The position numbers and the translations under genes are program-made. This document shows positions 35,201 through 43,963 of a stretch of 64,000 nucleotides of DNA, piece after piece; within the stretch, counting starts at the first letter, position 1; each line of letters opens with the position of its first letter. Where the stretch lies: NCBI GenBank assembly GCA_032334055.1, contig JAUOZS010000001.1, forward strand, positions 2,454,501-2,518,500. Direction: 5' to 3'. The DNA comes from Selenomonadales bacterium 4137-cl. GTDB lineage: Bacteria > Bacillota > Negativicutes > Sporomusales > UBA7701. The notes below the pieces were generated by a model. That model made no database searches. It had not been told where the DNA came from and was given only the letters and a program-made list of their open reading frames with translations.

Positions 35201-38200
35201 CAGCTTGAACGCTTCGTAATCCGGGAAGATATCACCCAGGCCCGCGGCAACATGGTCCGCCAACAGCTTTTGATACTGTTCTTCCGGCGTCATGTTTTCG
35301 CCGGCCTGCGGCAACCACGCCCGCAGCGCCGAAGCGCCCTGCATCTGTTCAGCCTTCTTCCGCACTTCGGTCATCAGTTCCACGGATCCGCCGCTGGCGA
35401 AATCTTCTTCCTGCTGGATCAGATGCTGAATTTCGTGCATCAGGATCCGCATGGCGTGATCCGGGCTTTTCGCGCGGATTTCAAAACTTTCGCCATTGAT
35501 AGGATCGATGTTCATCCGGCCACCGGAATTAGCGTTCTGATCAATGATGATCGAAGTCGGAATATAGGCCAGATGCGGGTAAGCAGCGAACAGCGCGGGA
35601 TGATCAAGCAGCCTGCCGAGATCGTTTTCGATCATCATTCCCTGCTGACCAACGTTGAACTTGAACTGCGCATCAGTATCGTTGATCTCCCAGCGCCACT
35701 TCCCATCCATGCCTTTATGCCATCCGGTGTTCTGGCGGATCGTTTCCGGATCAAATCCCTGGTATTCCAGTTCCTGCGCCTTCGCCAAATTCAGCATATC
35801 GGCGGTATCGGCCTGGACGCCGGCATACTGGAAGAAGGATTGTCCACCCATCCGGCCGGTTACTTCCCGGATATATTGGTTCACGGACGGATGCCCATCG
35901 GCCTGCGGCGTGTTCGGATCGTACAGAGGTTTCCCCTGCTGCAAGCTGCGGGCATATTCCGGACCGGCATACCACGCCGCAGCAACAAGTTCGGGGGAAC
36001 CGAACTCTTTCATGTACTGCTGGATCTTGAACGCAGCAACGCGGTCCTGGTTCGCTTCCGACATATCGGCGGGATCCACGCCGGCTTCCTGCGCCCACAC
36101 CGGCCAGTTATCCGGCATGATCTGATATTTCCCCGCGGCGCCGCTATACTGATTGACCACGTTCGGATCGCCGGCACTTTCCTGCGCGGCGATAGCGGCG
36201 ATCAGACGGTCAGAAACAGGCCCGAAGTTGGGGGAAGTAACCGGGATCCGGCCGGCCGGCATCGCTTCACCCTTTTCGATGATGATGCCCTTGCGCTTGA
36301 ACCATTCAACCGGCGTGATCCCCAGCTGCTTGGATGCAACCATGGACCGCGCGGCGATGATCTGCGCATCGGCCGCGGCCACTTCCGGCTTCCGTCCCTC
36401 CGCGATCAGCTGCATCTTGATCTGTTCAGCCACCTGATTCGCCTGCTGCGCTTCCTCGCTTTGAACCGCCAGGATCCCCTTGGCCTTGTCCAGTTCCTGC
36501 TGATAATACTCTTGCCGGCGCTTCGTGAACTCCTGCGATTCCCGATAGGACATATCATCTTCGCGCAGCTTGATATCCGGCGCCAGCTGCGCGTGATGTT
36601 CAGTCCCGGCCAGCTTCGCCTGATAGACTTCCAGGGGGATGGACAGATCGCCACCGGCCGCAAGCTGTTCGGCCAGCTGCTGATCGATCCCCAATTCCTG
36701 CGCCACCTTCGGCGCATTGTCCTGAAAGTAGGCCACGAACTGCGAAGCGGAAATGTGGATGTTCTCCACCGGCCCATCCTTCTTGACCTCCCGGATAAAA
36801 TCCTGATAGGCAGAAGGAAGGCGCCCCAGCGTTTTGGACGCAGCCGCGTTTTCGCCTAGCGCCTGGATAACCTCCATGTTTTGCTGCGCCTTTGCAGCGC
36901 GCGCGCTATCGTGGATGAATCCGCCCATAGGCCCGGGCAGCGCCAGGATGGAAAAAGCCTGAACCGATTGCACGCCGGTTTCGGCCAGCCGGCTGGTATA
37001 CGTTCCTTCCGGGACCGGCGCGAAGGATTGCCCGGATACCTTCTTCGATCCTTCCAGGCCCAGGATGGTGATCCCTTCCTGCAAGATCTCCGTGGCCGTT
37101 TCCTTCGACACCACGCCGGCATACTTCTTGGCGAAATTCACGAACGCATCGGAATATGTCCGGTTGCGCAAAATCTCCTTCATGCTGTCCCTGGACAGTT
37201 TGGCCACCAGCTTATCGGCGCCGGGGATGCTTTCCATCAGCCATTTCAACTGAAACGCTTCGATGCCGGCATTGGCTGCGCCGACCATGATGGCGGCGAC
37301 CTTGGCCACATCCCGATCAATCGGATTCCCGCTGATATCCTTGGTGCTAATGAACTCCCGGAACGCCGAACCAGCTTCCAGCTTGAACGCGGTTTCCATG
37401 GCGCCGGTATACATGCCGGCCGTCATAGCGGCCATGCCCGCAGGCGCAGCTGCCGGCAAGCCCACGCCGGTCAGCGCCGCGCCACCGGCCACCGTGGCGC
37501 CGCCGATAGCGCCATATTTGCCGCCAGCCTTCAGCTGTTCAAGCAGCTGCGGCGCTAACTGCGCAGCGCCGAAGAAACTGGCCGGGAACCATCCTTCCGG
37601 CCCGATCTCCGCTTTCATTTCAGCTTCAAGCTGCTGCGCCCTGGCTTCCAGCGCCGCATCCGTATTGCCAAAAATCTGCTTACTGCCGATATCAGCCAGT
37701 TCCAGCTGCTTGTTCCCGGACTTCCACCCGCGCTTCAGGCTGTCGAAGAACCATTCGGTTTTCGCAAGATTCTCCACATCATCCTTGGCCACGGCCATGT
37801 TTTCCGGCCGCTGCAGGAAGGCAGACAGCTTCGGCGCCCGCTGGGAGATCATTCCCCAATCGTAATTCGGCCCCTTGCCCTGCTTCAATATTTCGATGGC
37901 CTGATCACGGTTCGCCTTGTTCGCTTTGAAGATCCACACAGGCACGTTCAGTTCCCGGGCAAGTTCCTGATCCATCGCTTCCTGATCCGGATCCGTATCG
38001 GCAACCAGACCATAGGCTGCGGCCAGTTTTTCAGGATCCACGGCCGGCTTATCTTTGGGCAGGTTGCGGCCGGCGAAATCCATGATGCGCTGCCCCAGCG
38101 AACCGACAGGCTGCGGTTGACCCGACACGGCGCCGGATACCTTTGCCTGATCTTCCTCCGACAGCGGGCGGAATGATCCCCGCGTGAACGGCTGCGGCTG

Positions 38201-38308
38201 CGGCACGTCCACCGGCGCAGAAACGCCGAGCAAAGGCGCCTGCTGCGCCAGCTGCCCCGGCCCCAGCAGCGCCTGATCCTGATCGTTAAGCGGTTTTATT
38301 TCAGCCAT
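29234..38308 (-). CDS. Giant polyvalent virion protein (3,024 aa) with lytic transglycosylase and HExxH modules
   Basis: By far the largest gene. Predicted to be packed in the capsid and ejected with the DNA like T7 gp16. Around residues 695-830 there is a soluble lytic transglycosylase domain (IAAIAAQESAGDP with catalytic Glu710, AAGKYQIMPDNW, VAAAWYAG). Around 1,300-1,610 lies a large polyvalent-protein domain (VIAHVRLTDRVDGDGKKVL, VEEIQSDWAQEGRKKG, KWVTLALKQVIRMA). HETGHLFLED at 1646-1655 is an HExxH metalloprotease motif. Long helical regions follow, and the last 600 residues contain several amphipathic and hydrophobic stretches (AWLWFFPALLSEL) for membrane passage. ATG at 38308 with GGAAGGTGG. 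Confidence 0.85.
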   Translation of the reverse strand: MAEIKPLNDQDQALLGPGQLAQQAPLLGVSAPVDVPQPQPFTRGSFRPLSEEDQAKVSGAVSGQPQPVGSLGQRIMDFAGRNLPKDKPAVDPEKLAAAYGLVADTDPDQEAMDQELARELNVPVWIFKANKANRDQAIEILKQGKGPNYDWGMISQRAPKLSAFLQRPENMAVAKDDVENLAKTEWFFDSLKRGWKSGNKQLELADIGSKQIFGNTDAALEARAQQLEAEMKAEIGPEGWFPASFFGAAQLAPQLLEQLKAGGKYGAIGGATVAGGAALTGVGLPAAAPAGMAAMTAGMYTGAMETAFKLEAGSAFREFISTKDISGNPIDRDVAKVAAIMVGAANAGIEAFQLKWLMESIPGADKLVAKLSRDSMKEILRNRTYSDAFVNFAKKYAGVVSKETATEILQEGITILGLEGSKKVSGQSFAPVPEGTYTSRLAETGVQSVQAFSILALPGPMGGFIHDSARAAKAQQNMEVIQALGENAAASKTLGRLPSAYQDFIREVKKDGPVENIHISASQFVAYFQDNAPKVAQELGIDQQLAEQLAAGGDLSIPLEVYQAKLAGTEHHAQLAPDIKLREDDMSYRESQEFTKRRQEYYQQELDKAKGILAVQSEEAQQANQVAEQIKMQLIAEGRKPEVAAADAQIIAARSMVASKQLGITPVEWFKRKGIIIEKGEAMPAGRIPVTSPNFGPVSDRLIAAIAAQESAGDPNVVNQYSGAAGKYQIMPDNWPVWAQEAGVDPADMSEANQDRVAAFKIQQYMKEFGSPELVAAAWYAGPEYARSLQQGKPLYDPNTPQADGHPSVNQYIREVTGRMGGQSFFQYAGVQADTADMLNLAKAQELEYQGFDPETIRQNTGWHKGMDGKWRWEINDTDAQFKFNVGQQGMMIENDLGRLLDHPALFAAYPHLAYIPTSIIIDQNANSGGRMNIDPINGESFEIRAKSPDHAMRILMHEIQHLIQQEEDFASGGSVELMTEVRKKAEQMQGASALRAWLPQAGENMTPEEQYQKLLADHVAAGLGDIFPDYEAFKLSQNPAVTDDMLQRWEGVHGKMRGKSDLQAYRQLAGEIEARDTMMRLGLTVDGRRVTAPVMDSNAIIHFNGRDFRYDPELRQQINQVEPAPGPTFFSKLAYELTQLKQDTFAPDQLLGMLKKAGVKDDEVKWSGLKEFLAGRKKVSKAEVMDFIAAEGSIRVDVVQKGAGNEGRLNYSQDPEDGIWQVFTTDTEEVVAGFEFEGEAREFVEQENARRGNTKYSRYVVPGGDNYREVLLTLPTKYRQFVESMYQKYGDRWIYDMNPEEQAIHHQLGGVSETVYSSSHWDEANVIAHVRLTDRVDGDGKKVLFVEEIQSDWAQEGRKKGFRSEYRVEHRPKEDAEHPWVVLEGDRWVSRHATEQRAYEIMEAHKSQIGSVPEAPFVTATDKWVTLALKQVIRMAAEGGYFRVAFATGEQNAAHYDLSKHIKGMTYEVNKMKDIYPVRVWFELAGGEPMNKTFDSRQDLESFLGKEMADRMEAKTGKRQKAHYGGAYQYQMAGLDLKVGGEGMRAFYDNMVPQIAHKFLKQFGVEVEKATFADTAKAAAEFGGVKPSSSNAAFDITPRLRNVAINEGFPLFQAAGKGPRGAITFEPGRVIITLLPRADRSTFVHETGHLFLEDLQDVVLSGRAPAQTLADFEAAKTWLGVTPEQIDARGRVQFTREQHEKFARGWEAYLLEGKAPSVKLQNVFRQFKYWLTRIYRSIKGLNVEITPEVRGLMDRLIATEDEIAEAEVMAGYHDLFAEEAGKGISLADYNAYLKLQAEARATAEEILLAKQMEELTEEQKARVAEERRRVTPEIWDEVSQQQVYKALAVMQTPEQDGGMKINAADLVKYYGEDILGKLPKNIYSGKAALTADDAADLFGYSSGDELIQAIAAAKPIDQEVQDRIDLHMARFAAQTGINIKAEAAAAIHNEKRLEALAMERQIVEELTMGGSDLDNRIRAVANKQMQATLAEERQRLMDEHIAYLVRNSALGVERRTMTPDENGDYHFAAGFSNNHPWYADILALTPNGGLPGNWYDFTEAFKAGEKDLAKMPKAMREAYEIVADDHLRNGLQSLDGYVPENETYLAVANMLADVERMAASMPEQAAPAMPVAPEQARQLALDLEKERRQRVKDALSRHRAIQAAAKAQLAAKRYVEAVQASRFFAAERRAQQQAEAAIRAGRYQDALQFKDQQLLNHALAMESLRIKAEADKTIKYFEKFTKRGGKKLSIDPAYLEQIDDLLERFDFKKAGAKALAKRQSLREWIIEHEAAMEVVTIPDQLRDEAFRVHYSDLTIDELRDLEDSVRNIEHLGRLKNKLLTAKNKREFEAAVADVEAAIYQNNKVKPQSLDPNEEGLQKWLARMRSAHAQLSKIEFIVRQLDGHNDLGTAWYYLFRPIIEAEEQEIALRKAAEGQLKELFSGISPAERAAWKSRKIFIKDINLSLTKENIISLALNWGNEGNRQRIMSGFGWPQQTVEKILDDHMTKRDWDLVQGIWDYINSYYPEIDQLTKDVAGVKLPKVEAAPVITQFGDYAGGYYPIKYDARKSEAAFAFDEVERQRSFFENQFFRAATKKGHTKDRAAQVVGRPLRLDLGVLSEHLTNVIHDLAFRRAVRDVDKMIRHKRIQDAIVNTLGREVYRQFNPWLQAIANDYSAPANYLEGLAAKARKGTTVVAMGWKITTALAQPVGAFNFMDRIGAVRTLAALSGFYAKPWTWKEQIDFVFEKSVFMRTRISNYDRDVRQTIDQLMKENAWDRVKETFFWHIGFMDLSISVPVWIDEYNKVREETGDDERALRAADALIRQTQGSGMVKDLAAIQRGPEMLKLFTMFYSYFNALYNLFASRLQQTKGTSDIPRLIAGAAWLWFFPALLSELATGRGPGDDDNDDEKLKWLYKTIVAYPFQAIPGIRDAVSSLTSGYDYRMSPAADAVETFIRAFQSGYKAWDSGEDDDYEKAAWKAGEALTYFSGLPGKQLLISLHALYDYIVEDADVDIRDALLGKKKKN

Positions 38309-38325
38309 GAATTACCCACCTTCCT

Positions 38326-39987
38326 TTAGGGGATCCATTCGTTCCACCTGCCGGTTTTCGGATCCTGGAACACCCAGCCCCCCTTCCCGTTGTTTATTTT
38401 GGTGTTCCACATCGAACCGGCAGGCGCACCAACAGGCGGGGTTATCTTGAAATTAAATTCATCCTTGTTAAACCAGAACTTCCGCTGCTCGACAGTTACC
38501 TTGCCAACCAGATCCTGGACGATCTGTTCGCGTTCATCGACAGTCGGCGCGCGCCCCTTCTCGCCCTTGAACGCATCGATCCGCTGCGAGATCCCAGCCC
38601 ACAGCTTGCCGTAATCTTCTTCCTTGACGCCGGCCTTCTTCGCAATCCTGGTAACGTCCGCGGCCCAGCCGAACCCTTCGTCGCCGTTCGTCCCTTTCAG
38701 GATCGCATTGAAGAAATGTTCGTAATCGCTATCTGCCAGCAGATGGCCGTAATTCATGCGCAGCTGCGTGATGTTGATCTTCCCGGTCTGAACGGCCAGA
38801 TTGACCTGTTCCCACACTTCCCGCGTGGTATGCTTCGGCCGGCCGGTTTCATCCAGCCCCATCATGGAAAGCGCATGCGATTGAAGCGACAGAAATTGCT
38901 TCCCGGTCAGTCCCGATCCGCCCAGGATCTGCTGCACATTCTTCGGCGTCAACTGGCCGGCCGCTTTCAGCTTGACCAGCTGATCAATGCTATCGTCATA
39001 CGCTTTTTCGTGCAGGCGGTCCTGATTGTTTTTCCGGAACGCCACTTCATGCCGATATTGGCCGATATAGTATTCCAATTCCGGCGCCGCCAGGTTGCGG
39101 CCTTCCAGATCCTTGCGGGCGGCTTCGGTGTCAAAACCGTACTTCGCCCACAGTTCCTTGTTCAGCACCTGGGACTTATCGATCCGTTCCTGCTTCATAA
39201 TGTCGGCGTTGATCGCTTCCCTGCGCTGGGACGAAATTTCGTCCTTGTGTTCGTCATACCAGACGCGGGCGCTGCGGCTGTCGTATTTGCCGAGCATGGC
39301 CCTGATCGTGCTTTCGTGCAGGCTGGATATGAAATCTTTCTTTTCGGCCAGGATAGCTTCCGGCGCGTGCTTGCCAACCATCGTGGAATCAATGGCCTTC
39401 AGCCCCGCTTCCGCCTGCGCAGCAAAGTGATTCGGATCGTAAGGGTTTTTCCCAACGCTGTCAACCGCTTGATACTTGGCGCCTTCCCGCGTTTCGTTAC
39501 CCCAACGATCCATTTCCTTGACCTGATGCTTCGAAACAGCTTCACCGACAGCCGAAGCGCGGCCGGCCACGAACTTCAGGAACGTTTCCCGCTGCCGGTC
39601 ATTTTCCAGGGATTCCAGCACTTCCTTTTCGATCTTGGCCATTTCTTTTTGTGATTGCTCATATAGCCCATCGGCATCTTTGCCCCTGCGGAACATGATA
39701 CCCTTTTCGGGATTATGAAGGTAATCATTCACCTTGGCCTGATAGGTATTGCTGGCGTCCAGAACCTTCCGCGCGTTTGTTTCTTCCTGCAGCTTGATAG
39801 CGTTATCGGTCAGAATGTTGCCGGTTTGCTGAAGCTGCGCACCCAGCGCCCCCTGCGCCCTGGCAACGCCGGCGCCGAAGTCATCCGGATCCGCTGCCGT
39901 ACTTAGCCGCACCCCGGGCAACGCTTTCGGCATCGTCTGATCCTTATAATCGGGAATGGTGATCCCGCGCCCACCATAGCCACGCAT
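38326..39987 (-). CDS. Internal virion protein, T7 gp15-like
   Basis: 553 aa, almost fully helical and highly charged, no membrane segment. Lies directly before the giant ejected protein and after the gp14-like gene, the same order as 14-15-16 in T7. Sequence features such as GAGVARAQGALGAQLQQ and many Lys/Glu heptads fit the core protein that spans the periplasm during DNA ejection. ATG at 39987 shares one base with the previous stop. Homology is inferred from order, size and composition. Confidence 0.7.
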   Translation of the reverse strand: MRGYGGRGITIPDYKDQTMPKALPGVRLSTAADPDDFGAGVARAQGALGAQLQQTGNILTDNAIKLQEETNARKVLDASNTYQAKVNDYLHNPEKGIMFRRGKDADGLYEQSQKEMAKIEKEVLESLENDRQRETFLKFVAGRASAVGEAVSKHQVKEMDRWGNETREGAKYQAVDSVGKNPYDPNHFAAQAEAGLKAIDSTMVGKHAPEAILAEKKDFISSLHESTIRAMLGKYDSRSARVWYDEHKDEISSQRREAINADIMKQERIDKSQVLNKELWAKYGFDTEAARKDLEGRNLAAPELEYYIGQYRHEVAFRKNNQDRLHEKAYDDSIDQLVKLKAAGQLTPKNVQQILGGSGLTGKQFLSLQSHALSMMGLDETGRPKHTTREVWEQVNLAVQTGKINITQLRMNYGHLLADSDYEHFFNAILKGTNGDEGFGWAADVTRIAKKAGVKEEDYGKLWAGISQRIDAFKGEKGRAPTVDEREQIVQDLVGKVTVEQRKFWFNKDEFNFKITPPVGAPAGSMWNTKINNGKGGWVFQDPKTGRWNEWIP

Positions 39988-40526
39988 CAGCCGCCACCGC
40001 CCTTCGCGCCGGCCTTCTTCATTTCGTACCATTTGTTGGCGACTGACGTGGCGCCGCCGATCAACGTGGTCATGGCGCCCCAGGATCCAGCAGCCCGCGC
40101 ACTTTGGGCGCCGTAACGCGCCAGTTTCGCCTGATTCCGCAGATCACCAGCCTGCACGTCAAATCCCCAGCGCTCCCGCTGCGCATTGGCGCGGACCGTG
40201 GCAGCATCAAGTTCAATTTCTTCATTCGTCCCGGCCAGAATATCAAGCGCGGATCCGCTTGCCAGCAAGCCGTTTGCCCCGATAGCAGCCCGCTGCGCAG
40301 CCTTCACATCGGCCCCATACTTGCGCACCTTGCCTTCTTCCACGGCGCCGCGTTCCACCGCATCCGTGGCCTGCCGATCTACCATCTGCGCATTTCTTTC
40401 CAGCATCTGCGCTTCGTACTCTTTGGCCCGGGCTTGCGCTTCAGCCTGCGACTTCACCGCCCGCATCTGCGCCACCGTCCCGGCGACCTGAAGGCCGATA
40501 CCCAATGCGCCATCAGCAACACACAT
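39987..40526 (-). CDS. Internal virion protein, T7 gp14-like
   Basis: 179 aa. Starts with a hydrophobic helix (ADGALGIGLQVAGTVAQM), then a long helical region (AQARAKEYEAQMLERNAQM) and an Ala/Gly-rich end (GAMTTLIGGATSVANKWYE). This is the typical shape of gp14-like core proteins, including the GANGLLASGSALDIL block common in such prophage proteins. ATG at 40526 after GGGAGG. Confidence 0.75.
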   Translation of the reverse strand: MCVADGALGIGLQVAGTVAQMRAVKSQAEAQARAKEYEAQMLERNAQMVDRQATDAVERGAVEEGKVRKYGADVKAAQRAAIGANGLLASGSALDILAGTNEEIELDAATVRANAQRERWGFDVQAGDLRNQAKLARYGAQSARAAGSWGAMTTLIGGATSVANKWYEMKKAGAKGGGG

Positions 40527-40530
40527 AGCC

Positions 40531-41007
40531 TTAACCTCCCATCGTAAAGCGATAGAACGGCAGCTGTTCGGCGCCATACCGCACAGCCGCGTGAAAGGTG
40601 AACCCGCAGAACTTCAGCCACTTGATTGACAGATCGTTCCGCACGTCCACATGATTCTGAAGAAAGCGATATTCCTGAAGCATCAGCTGCACATACTCCC
40701 GGCTGTGACGCAAGAAGGGGATCGTCACCTTTACGATCTGATCCGTTCCCAGCAGCCAAGGCGCCCCGCCGCCCGCCAGACTTAGCCGCGAAGCGCCGAA
40801 CATGGCCACCGGTTCATTTTTATATAGGATCGTGAACCGCATTCCTGGCCGGCGAAAAGAAAAGTCCAGCGCTTCGGCCGGCGTGAAATGATGGGACGCC
40901 CATATCTCCTGACGGTCAGCTTCCCGGATCCGCGGCGCCACCACAGCAATATCTTCCGGCAGCGCCAGCCGAACGGCCGCATCCTTGGTTACTTGGTGAA
41001 CAGCCAT
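40531..41007 (-). CDS. Phage protein gp13-like (DUF2833, acetyltransferase-like)
   Basis: 158 aa. LPEDIAVVAPRIREADRQEI near the N-terminus, PVAMFGASRL, PWLLGTDQIVK and KWLKFCGFTFH near the end are the marks of the T7 gp13 / DUF2833 family, a GNAT-like fold needed for virion assembly. ATG at 41007 overlaps the previous stop by one base, GAAGGTGG upstream. Confidence 0.78.
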   Translation of the reverse strand: MAVHQVTKDAAVRLALPEDIAVVAPRIREADRQEIWASHHFTPAEALDFSFRRPGMRFTILYKNEPVAMFGASRLSLAGGGAPWLLGTDQIVKVTIPFLRHSREYVQLMLQEYRFLQNHVDVRNDLSIKWLKFCGFTFHAAVRYGAEQLPFYRFTMGG

Positions 41008-43301
41008 CACATAACCACCTTCGGGATGATCGCCAGAATCGTAACCGGCAGGGGATCCTCCTGGCGGTAAAGCACCCGGCCTTCGCTGTTGTATCCGCCA
41101 GCCATGGCCACCCGGATATCGCCAGAATAGAGCGGCAGCGCTTCATCCCAAACGTCCCGGACCATAGCAGCCAGATCGTTCAGCTGCGCCGGATCCGGCC
41201 CGAGCTTGCCGCCGCGGGAATTTTCTAGCCGCATCAGCACTTCTGGGATCCGCTTCGGCCGGCCCTGCGCCGTCCCTTCCTGCGTCTGCACTTCGATATT
41301 CAGCGTTTCCAATTCGGCCGTGATCGGCAGGCCGGCCGTCACCACCGAATAAGCGGCTGAAGTGGTGGACAGGACGATTTTGCCGCCTGTCACCGTTTTC
41401 CGCGGCAGCACGTTGCCATCGGCCAGCACAGCCACTTCTTTCCCTTCCAGATGATGCAGGTTCGTGATCTCCTTGATCGGCGCCCCATCGTGCCGCAGAC
41501 CGCAATCAACGAACCAGGAATACTTCACGTCCAGATCGTTCGGCAACCGTTCCGCCATGCGTTCGACGTAGCGAACCACCTGGCCGTTCACCAACCGCTG
41601 CGCTATGAACCAAACTTCATCCCGGTCCGCCCCGGGTATGGCGCACACGCTTTCGAACAGTCCGTCCGTATCGTGGCGATGCCAAGCGATTACTTCCTGT
41701 TCGCGCAGGTATGTCATGCCGAGCAGAACCCCATCGCTTCGGATCATCCACAGGATGCTGTCCGGTTCCTGCTGATAGGCCCATTCATATATTTCGTAGC
41801 GCTGCACCAGATGTCGGGAGAGTATGGATAGATCGTTGCCGGTGTACTTGTCCGAATAGAGATCATAACCAAGATCGCGCACCGTAGATCCTTTGTCCTG
41901 AACGTACAGGATCCGTTCGCCGACCACCGCAGGATCAACCCAGGCGGCGCCGCGGTATCCCTGGACGCGGGCGCGGATCGTGTTCGGCGTAAGCACCGAA
42001 TTGGTCCCGGAAGGCCCGATCTCCCATTCGGAGGAAGAAGTCAGCCCGATGATATCCCCCAGCGCCACCAGGGACCGCAGTTCATTGACCTGGCGCGAAA
42101 CCAGCGTGGCCGTGATCGCATCGTCATCCTTCGGCGGCGATCCGCTGGCGAAATTAACATAGTCGCCAATCTTGCTGAACCAGATGGTTTGCGGCTGATA
42201 AAGCGAATTGGCGGACGCAATCCTATCGCTGCTGTCGAAAACAACGCAGGCCGGATATCCGCGCACGTCAGACCATGCGCCTTCCCGCCAATCGTCAGTA
42301 TTGCCGGTTCCGCCAAGTTCGCTGATCACATCGCACTTCGCCGCCCGCGGTCCGGTGACGCTGGTGATCTTCACAATCCCATCCAGGTTATAAGGATAGG
42401 ACGATAGATCCACATTCGCCGTTCCGCTGCTCCAACCGTAAGCGGTCACGCGCAGCTGGCACAGTTCATCTTCGGTCCCGCTGTCGTTCGCGTTGAAATC
42501 GCCAGCGGACGAATAGAAACGGATCGCCTGCCACGTCGATCCGTTGTCTTTTGACCTTTCAACCTTCAGTTTTCCGGTCCATGTGCCATGCGAGATCAGT
42601 TTCCACGTTCCCTTGCACTTGATAGCCGTACTGCTGCCGTTGGTGCTGGCCGCATATGCCACCGTTGAACCCTCGACAAAATGCGTCAGCTTGAACAGCG
42701 CCCCCACATGGCCGGCCAAGAAGATATCGAAGTCGCTGGTGATATCCTTGTCTGTGCCGGTCACGGCGGATACTGCCAGATGCTTCGTTTCGTCCAGGTT
42801 CGGATCTAGGAACGGCCCGTTTTTATAGGGAAACGCGGTCAGCGTCCAAACATGATGATCGGTTCGGGAAAGCTGCTGCGGGGGATGATTGGAATGGGTG
42901 ATATACATAACGTCCGCTGATTGCGCGGTTTTCAGATATGCCAGTTCGCCTTCGGTATAAGGAGAGGCTATTTCCACGATCTCCCCGGCCTGCGGATGAC
43001 CCACAGGATAAACCACTTGCCCGCCGTCCTTGAAAAATCGGATATACTGATGGCCAAATTCCAGCACATACGCCTGCAGCGTGGAGAACTCAAACTTGAT
43101 TAGGCGGGCCAGCTTGTCCGGGTATTTCGTGGCAGCGATGAACTCCGTCCCTGCGCGGTTCGAAGCGCCGCCATGCGGGTGAACGTAGAAGTTCCGCATT
43201 GTCCTGGTTCCAATAGCGTACTTCGCCAGATCAACCCGCGCGGCCATGGCCGGCGATAATTCGCCAGCTGCGAAGCTAGGCTGAATTTGATAAACAGCCA
43301 T
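41007..43301 (-). CDS. Tail nozzle protein, T7 gp12-like (tail tubular protein B)
   Basis: 764 aa. The N-terminal block (AVYQIQPSFAAGELSPAMAAR, then HPHGGASNRAGTEFIA) is common to tail nozzle proteins of many podovirus prophages. It is rich in beta strands with no membrane segment. It follows the gp11-like gene with only two bases between, as in T7-like phages. It would form the tail nozzle through which DNA leaves. Confidence 0.8.
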   Translation of the reverse strand: MAVYQIQPSFAAGELSPAMAARVDLAKYAIGTRTMRNFYVHPHGGASNRAGTEFIAATKYPDKLARLIKFEFSTLQAYVLEFGHQYIRFFKDGGQVVYPVGHPQAGEIVEIASPYTEGELAYLKTAQSADVMYITHSNHPPQQLSRTDHHVWTLTAFPYKNGPFLDPNLDETKHLAVSAVTGTDKDITSDFDIFLAGHVGALFKLTHFVEGSTVAYAASTNGSSTAIKCKGTWKLISHGTWTGKLKVERSKDNGSTWQAIRFYSSAGDFNANDSGTEDELCQLRVTAYGWSSGTANVDLSSYPYNLDGIVKITSVTGPRAAKCDVISELGGTGNTDDWREGAWSDVRGYPACVVFDSSDRIASANSLYQPQTIWFSKIGDYVNFASGSPPKDDDAITATLVSRQVNELRSLVALGDIIGLTSSSEWEIGPSGTNSVLTPNTIRARVQGYRGAAWVDPAVVGERILYVQDKGSTVRDLGYDLYSDKYTGNDLSILSRHLVQRYEIYEWAYQQEPDSILWMIRSDGVLLGMTYLREQEVIAWHRHDTDGLFESVCAIPGADRDEVWFIAQRLVNGQVVRYVERMAERLPNDLDVKYSWFVDCGLRHDGAPIKEITNLHHLEGKEVAVLADGNVLPRKTVTGGKIVLSTTSAAYSVVTAGLPITAELETLNIEVQTQEGTAQGRPKRIPEVLMRLENSRGGKLGPDPAQLNDLAAMVRDVWDEALPLYSGDIRVAMAGGYNSEGRVLYRQEDPLPVTILAIIPKVVM

Positions 43302-43303
43302 GG

Positions 43304-43900
43304 CTAAAACCTTGCATCCACATAGGGATTATCATACTGCGGATCTTCAGCACCTTCGTTCGCATCGGCGCGAACCGCACCTTCCAGGACGGTGGCATAA
43401 ACTTTCAGCAGGTGTTCCCGCAGGTTTTTATCATCGGACAGCGGCACGCTAAGATCCGCGCCGAAGCGCCACGCGATAGCGTCAACAAACTCCGGATCGT
43501 ACTGCGTTGTGTCGGTGATCCGCGCGTGGAACTCCATGTAGGCGCCGGGAAGGTTCGTATATACCCGCTTCCCGCTGCCGGTAGGCGCAGCCCGCACAAC
43601 GTACTTGACCGGATTCACATCGCTGATCGTGGTTTCATTGAACAGGCGCTTGATCCGCAGACAGTCGGCCGGATATTGATAAACATAAGACCATTCCGGA
43701 TCCGTTTCGTTGGCAACCGCGGCCAGCTGCGCCCGCTTCATGCAGAAGTTCCAGGGATAATCCCGCAGCGCACTATCCCGAACATTAGGCCAAAAGAGGT
43801 TACAGGCCCGGGCGCTGGGGGATGCCTGATCCAGCGCGGTGATGGTTTGCCCGCCGAAGCGCTGCAGCGCCATATTGCAGATATCAACCAAACTAGCCAC
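43304..43900 (-). CDS. Tail gatekeeper, T7 gp11-like (tail tubular protein A)
   Basis: 198 aa. SLVDICNMALQRFGGQTITALD, ACNLFWPNVRDSALRDYPWNF and the YPADCLRIKRLF block are the hallmarks of tail tubular protein A / head-tail adaptor in podoviruses. It joins the portal to the nozzle. Next to it on the downstream side is the nozzle gene. Confidence 0.85.
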   Translation of the reverse strand: MASLVDICNMALQRFGGQTITALDQASPSARACNLFWPNVRDSALRDYPWNFCMKRAQLAAVANETDPEWSYVYQYPADCLRIKRLFNETTISDVNPVKYVVRAAPTGSGKRVYTNLPGAYMEFHARITDTTQYDPEFVDAIAWRFGADLSVPLSDDKNLREHLLKVYATVLEGAVRADANEGAEDPQYDNPYVDARF

Positions 43901-43963
43901 AGTTCCACCCCCTTGATAAATGAAGAAGGGGGCGCAAGCAGCACCCCCCTTTCATTTTTGCAC

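Noticed and set aside
34889..36859. Long open frame (656 codons) on the plus strand inside the phage region
   Set aside because: Lies wholly antisense to the 3,024-aa gene, has no ribosome site and an Arg/His-rich composition typical of frame shadows in GC-rich DNA.
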